This document shows positions 50,135 through 52,598 of a stretch of 52,598 nucleotides of DNA, one piece after another. How positions within the stretch are numbered: the stretch's first letter is position 1; each line of letters starts with the position of its first letter. Both the position numbers and the translations under genes were made by a program. Below the pieces are notes generated by a model. The model was given only the letters and a program-made list of their open reading frames with translations, ran no database searches and was not told where the DNA came from. This DNA is from an uncultured Alphaproteobacteria bacterium (GTDB lineage: Bacteria; Pseudomonadota; Alphaproteobacteria; HIMB59): assembly GCA_902526965.1 (NCBI GenBank), contig CABZMT010000007.1:1-52598 (forward strand). Reading direction: 5' to 3'.

Positions 50135-50293
50135 TTATTGAATTTTAAATAATTTTTTAATTTTCTTATAATAAATTAATGAGCAATCAGCACCACAAAA
50201 AAATACCTTTTTTGGGATATTATAAAATTTTGGGTCGGCCCAATATAGTGGTTCTGTAATTTTCTTTTTGCATATTTCACAATTATTATTCAT
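50135..50293 (-). CDS. 52-aa TRASH/YHS-like zinc-finger protein
   Basis: A frame of 52 codons lies 9 bases after the phosphatase gene on the same strand. It holds two cysteine pairs: CEIC at residues 5-8 and, 24 residues later, CGADC at 33-37 within VFFCGADCSL. The spacing and the FFC..C ending resemble TRASH/YHS zinc- or copper-binding fingers (C-x2-C, about 20-25 residues, C-x3-C). The C-terminus is basic (YYKKIKKLFK). As a small cysteine-rich cytoplasmic protein it could be a metal chaperone or an accessory to the phosphatase. It is not in the length range normally annotated. Gene status is supported by the position and cysteine pattern. Confidence 0.62.
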   Translation of the reverse strand: MNNNCEICKKKITEPLYWADPKFYNIPKKVFFCGADCSLIYYKKIKKLFKIQ

Positions 50294-50302
50294 AAAATTA
50301 TC

Positions 50303-50809
50303 TTAAAAATTTAATTCTACAATTCTACTTTCTTCAATTGGTTCAGGGTTAAAATAATGGACAGACCCATAAAGTCTGTTGTTTAAGTCCAATATTTCAT
50401 CATAATACTTCATCATAATTTTATTTGGACTTGCATGTGGCGCTATTTCTCTCAGATTTTCAATGATTAATTCAATGTTCTCAGGTGCAAATTTTCCTGC
50501 AACCCCTAAACTTGTTGCGGTAGAGCGACTAATGCCCATATGGCAATGAATTAATATAGGTTTAGTTTTATCCCAGTCGTTAGTAAAATTTAGTAATTCT
50601 TGAGCGTGATGTTTTTCAGGTAATATAAATCCATCTCTAGGTTCAGATATATCATCAATTAGCATTTTAAGGTGCCTATTTTTATCCATACCTAAGGGTG
50701 TCTCAGGTTCAAAGTTTTTATTAATGATGGTTAGCATTTTATCCGGATTGTATTTGTGAACACAATGTTGAATATCTGCTAATCCACATATAATTATTTT
50801 TTTTTGCAT
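50303..50809 (-). CDS. Dual-specificity/tyrosine phosphatase-like protein
   Basis: This 168-residue cysteine-based phosphatase has the P-loop HCHMGISRS (His88, nucleophile Cys89, Arg95) of the HCx5R superfamily, and an acidic DDISEP loop (about 52-57) where the general acid is expected. It is similar to the group of small predicted phosphatases of COG5350 in alphaproteobacteria, whose substrates are not known. It has no signal peptide. The tiny zinc-finger gene follows 9 bases later and is probably cotranscribed. It is divergent from transaldolase by 56 bases. Tyrosine rather than inositol phosphate specificity is only a default guess. Confidence 0.83.
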   Translation of the reverse strand: MQKKIIICGLADIQHCVHKYNPDKMLTIINKNFEPETPLGMDKNRHLKMLIDDISEPRDGFILPEKHHAQELLNFTNDWDKTKPILIHCHMGISRSTATSLGVAGKFAPENIELIIENLREIAPHASPNKIMMKYYDEILDLNNRLYGSVHYFNPEPIEESRIVELNF

Positions 50810-50865
50810 AAGGAGTTTTATTAATATATAGCTTAATCAACTATTAAGAAACAATATTTATTTTC

Positions 50866-51825
50866 ATGATATCTCAATTAGAAAGTCTAAAAAAATTTTC
50901 TTCAGTCGTTGCTGATACGGGAGATATCGACAGTATAGAAAAATTTAGCCCTGATGATTGTACGACAAATCCATCTTTAATATTTAAAGCAGTACAATCA
51001 AACAAATATAAAAAACTTTTTGATGAAGTATTAGCTAATTCGAAAAGCAGAAAATTTAATGAATTAGCTGATCAGGTAGATTATATTGCTGACCAACTGG
51101 CAATAGCTTTCGGAATAGAATTGACAAAAATAGTACCAGGTTACGTGTCAACTGAGGTGGATTCTGATTTATCATTTAATACAGAGGCAACTGTTGAAAA
51201 AGCCAAACAGATCATTAATAGTTATGAACAATCTGGAGTTCCTAGAAATAGAATTTTAATTAAAATAGCTGGAACTTGGGAGGGTATTCAAGCTGTAAAA
51301 AAGTTAGAAGCTGAGGGAATATCATGTAATTGCACATTAATATTTTCTTTAACTCAAGCAGTAGCTTGTGCAGAGGCGGGTGCTTTTTTGATATCACCAT
51401 TTGTTGGAAGAATTCTTGATTGGTTCAAAGCAAACAGCTCAAAAGATTATGATGCAACTAACGATCCTGGCGTAGAAAGTGTTGAGAAAATTTATAATTA
51501 TTTTAAGAAGTACAATTATAATACGATTGTAATGGCTGCATCATTTAGAAACAAAGAGGAAATAATCAACCTAGCAGGATGTGATAAATTAACAATAAGC
51601 CCATCTCTGCTTGAAGAACTAAACAAGTCAGAAGGGGAGCTGGATCAAAAACTATCGCAAAACCTATCAAGTCAAATAGAAATTGATAGAATAAACGTAA
51701 ACGAAAGTTCTTTTCGTTGGCATCTAAATGAGAATCAAATGGCTTCCTTTAAGCTTGCTGAGGGAATTAGATTATTCAACAAAGACCTTCTAAAACTCAA
51801 AGAAACCATCAAAGAACAATTATAA
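50866..51825 (+). CDS. tal: Transaldolase
   Basis: This 319-residue class I aldolase transfers a dihydroxyacetone unit between sedoheptulose-7-phosphate and glyceraldehyde-3-phosphate in the pentose phosphate pathway. The Schiff-base Lys133 (RILIKIAGTWEG), Asp17 in VVADTGD and the DDCTTNPSLIF motif are intact, and SLTQAVACAEAGAFLISPFVGRI completes the TalB-type signature. Length fits TalB (317), so it is the classical subfamily rather than the short Fsa/TalC type. It is followed by bioY after 38 bases with a promoter-like pair in between, so they are probably separate. Cytoplasmic; no other pentose phosphate genes nearby. Confidence 0.95.
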   Translation: MISQLESLKKFSSVVADTGDIDSIEKFSPDDCTTNPSLIFKAVQSNKYKKLFDEVLANSKSRKFNELADQVDYIADQLAIAFGIELTKIVPGYVSTEVDSDLSFNTEATVEKAKQIINSYEQSGVPRNRILIKIAGTWEGIQAVKKLEAEGISCNCTLIFSLTQAVACAEAGAFLISPFVGRILDWFKANSSKDYDATNDPGVESVEKIYNYFKKYNYNTIVMAASFRNKEEIINLAGCDKLTISPSLLEELNKSEGELDQKLSQNLSSQIEIDRINVNESSFRWHLNENQMASFKLAEGIRLFNKDLLKLKETIKEQL

Positions 51826-51828
51826 TTA

Positions 51829-51855
51829 TTGCCAAACTTCACACAAAATTATAAA
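51829..51855 (+). promoter_or_regulatory. bioY promoter candidate
   Basis: TTGCCA (51829-51834) and TATAAA (51850-51855) are 15 bases apart and the -10 ends eight bases before the bioY ATG, leaving an almost leaderless message. No Shine-Dalgarno sequence is present. No BirA or BioR-type operator is recognisable around it. Confidence 0.45.
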
Positions 51856-51863
51856 TAATATCT

Positions 51864-52412
51864 ATGCAACATAGAAAAAATATCACAATTCTTAGTCAAT
51901 ATTTATCTAGCAATATTTCGAAATTAAGTTTTTTCTTATTAGGTATTATCCTTTTGTCTGTATCTAGTAAAATAAGTATTCCGTTTTACCCAGTTCCTAT
52001 GACTCTTCAAACCTTTGTGGTTTATTTTATTGCTGCCTCTATGGGTATGGTTGGGTTTTACTCAACTTTATCTTATGTTATTCTCGGGTTAATAGGACTG
52101 CCTATTTTTGCTGCTGGTGGAGGATTTGGTTATGTTATGTCGCCAACCTTTGGCTTTTTGTATGGCATGGTTTTAGCTTCTTTTGTAATCGCTTATTTTT
52201 CAAAAAATTTATTTAATAAAAATTTTCTAAAGGTCACCTTATCAATATTGATTGGGGCAGCTATAATTTTTGTTTGTGGATTATCTCATCTTGCTGGTTT
52301 TATTGGTTTTGAAAAATCAATAAAAGCAGGTTTATACCCTTTTATTTATAGTGAACTTTTAAAAATAGCTTTAGCTATCTCAATTTCTTATTTGTTAATT
52401 AAAAAAAATTAA
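51864..52412 (+). CDS. bioY: Biotin transporter BioY
   Basis: This 182-residue membrane protein is the substrate-binding (S) component of a biotin importer, with about six helices. [20 protein letters not shown] is the family's biotin-site signature, and [27 protein letters not shown] follows in the next helices. The partner genes bioM and bioN are not in the neighbourhood, so it may share a general ECF energising module or act on its own, as some BioY do. Retention of a biotin importer suggests biotin auxotrophy or scavenging, which is common in streamlined marine bacteria. Its stop overlaps the convergent msrB gene end by four bases. Confidence 0.93.
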   Translation: MQHRKNITILSQYLSSNISKLSFFLLGIILLSVSSKISIPFYPVPMTLQTFVVYFIAASMGMVGFYSTLSYVILGLIGLPIFAAGGGFGYVMSPTFGFLYGMVLASFVIAYFSKNLFNKNFLKVTLSILIGAAIIFVCGLSHLAGFIGFEKSIKAGLYPFIYSELLKIALAISISYLLIKKN

Positions 52413-52598
52413 CTCGGAATAAACTTTAAAGCAAAACCATTATTACAGTATCTTAGCCCAGTTGGCTCTGGTCCATCTTTGAAAACATGGCCATGATGAC
52501 CACCACATCTTGCGCAGTGATACTCTTTTCTCGGTATTACAATTTTAAAATCTGTCTTAAACCCCAATGAATTTGGAATGTAATCAAAAAATGATGGC
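52409..52598 (-). CDS. msrB: Peptide-methionine (R)-S-oxide reductase, C-terminal part
   Basis: The gene enters from the right edge of the window and only its last 63 codons are seen. The frame has [10 protein letters not shown] (from the SGWPSF motif), the zinc-binding [12 protein letters not shown] and the catalytic-Cys segment [18 protein letters not shown], all characteristic of MsrB, which reduces methionine-R-sulfoxide. The catalytic Cys in RYC is present; the following NNG replaces the common INS. The stop codon overlaps the bioY stop by four bases on the opposite strand. The start lies beyond position 52598, so length and start cannot be given. Confidence 0.9.
   Translation of the reverse strand, partial: PSFFDYIPNSLGFKTDFKIVIPRKEYHCARCGGHHGHVFKDGPEPTGLRYCNNGFALKFIPS

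Overview
The window is very AT-rich and densely packed. Intergenic gaps are mostly tens of bases, neighbouring reading frames overlap by 1-74 bases, and there is no rRNA, recognisable tRNA, insertion sequence, prophage or CRISPR array. Gene content (two DmdA-like GcvT-family proteins, an OpuA/ProX-type transporter, choline dehydrogenase, a phosphonate-type oxygenase pair, PII-AmtB, photolyase, CysE and an SbmA/BacA homologue) and base composition suggest a free-living, streamlined marine alphaproteobacterium of the SAR11/HIMB59/AEGEAN-169 style. The exact lineage cannot be fixed from the sequence alone.

Layout. 1-3.7 kb: secreted DUF4856 protein, membrane di-iron hydroxylase, and a FutA/FbpA-type iron-binding protein without its permease or ATPase. 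3.8-7.9 kb: overlapping folate operon pabB-pabA-pabC-folP-folB-folK. 7.9-11.5 kb (minus): a divergent TrpF-like protein, catalase-peroxidase katG, and an AqpS-like aquaporin. 11.5-16.4 kb: small membrane protein, omega-aminotransferase, then OsmC / crotonase / acyl-CoA ligase. 16.4-16.7 kb: a non-coding-looking gap that holds a 27-codon membrane ORF with a strong ribosome binding site and a palindromic operator. 16.7-27.3 kb (plus): pncC, PIF1-like helicase, a 57-aa membrane protein, AlaX, EamA exporter, YadGH-type ABC exporter, photolyase, choline-dehydrogenase-like GMC enzyme, SH3-like and SOUL proteins, and a GcvT/DmdA paralogue. 27.4-29.1 kb: glnK-amtB, closed by a bidirectional terminator. 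29.1-34.4 kb (minus): glutathione peroxidase and the set DmdA / MFS / RidA / Fe(II)-2OG dioxygenase / HD-domain oxygenase. 35-43.7 kb (minus): an eight-gene unit with an OpuA-type transporter, a ketoglutarate-semialdehyde-dehydrogenase-like enzyme, an M19 peptidase-like protein lacking metal ligands, an uncharacterised protein of about 550 aa, DUF3726 and a YeiH-type exporter. A divergent Ldh-family oxidoreductase lies beside it. 43.8-52.6 kb: cysE, GNAT, SbmA-like, CBS protein, rfbA, sbcB, a hairpin-rich gap, a tiny zinc-finger protein, a phosphatase, transaldolase, bioY and the 3' end of msrB.

How it fits together. The recurring theme is use of methylated, zwitterionic osmolytes and organic N, S and P. 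Choline oxidation and OpuA-type uptake supply betaines, DmdA passes a methyl group to tetrahydrofolate (made by the folate operon), the dioxygenase/HD pair would oxidatively cleave a phosphonate, and PII-AmtB covers ammonium. The best candidate for an undescribed system is the 34,959-43,655 operon. It joins a betaine-type importer to an enzyme set whose substrate is unknown, including two conserved proteins with no assigned activity and an apparent peptidase whose metal centre is incomplete. The DmdA/MFS/RidA/dioxygenase/HD operon next to it is second.
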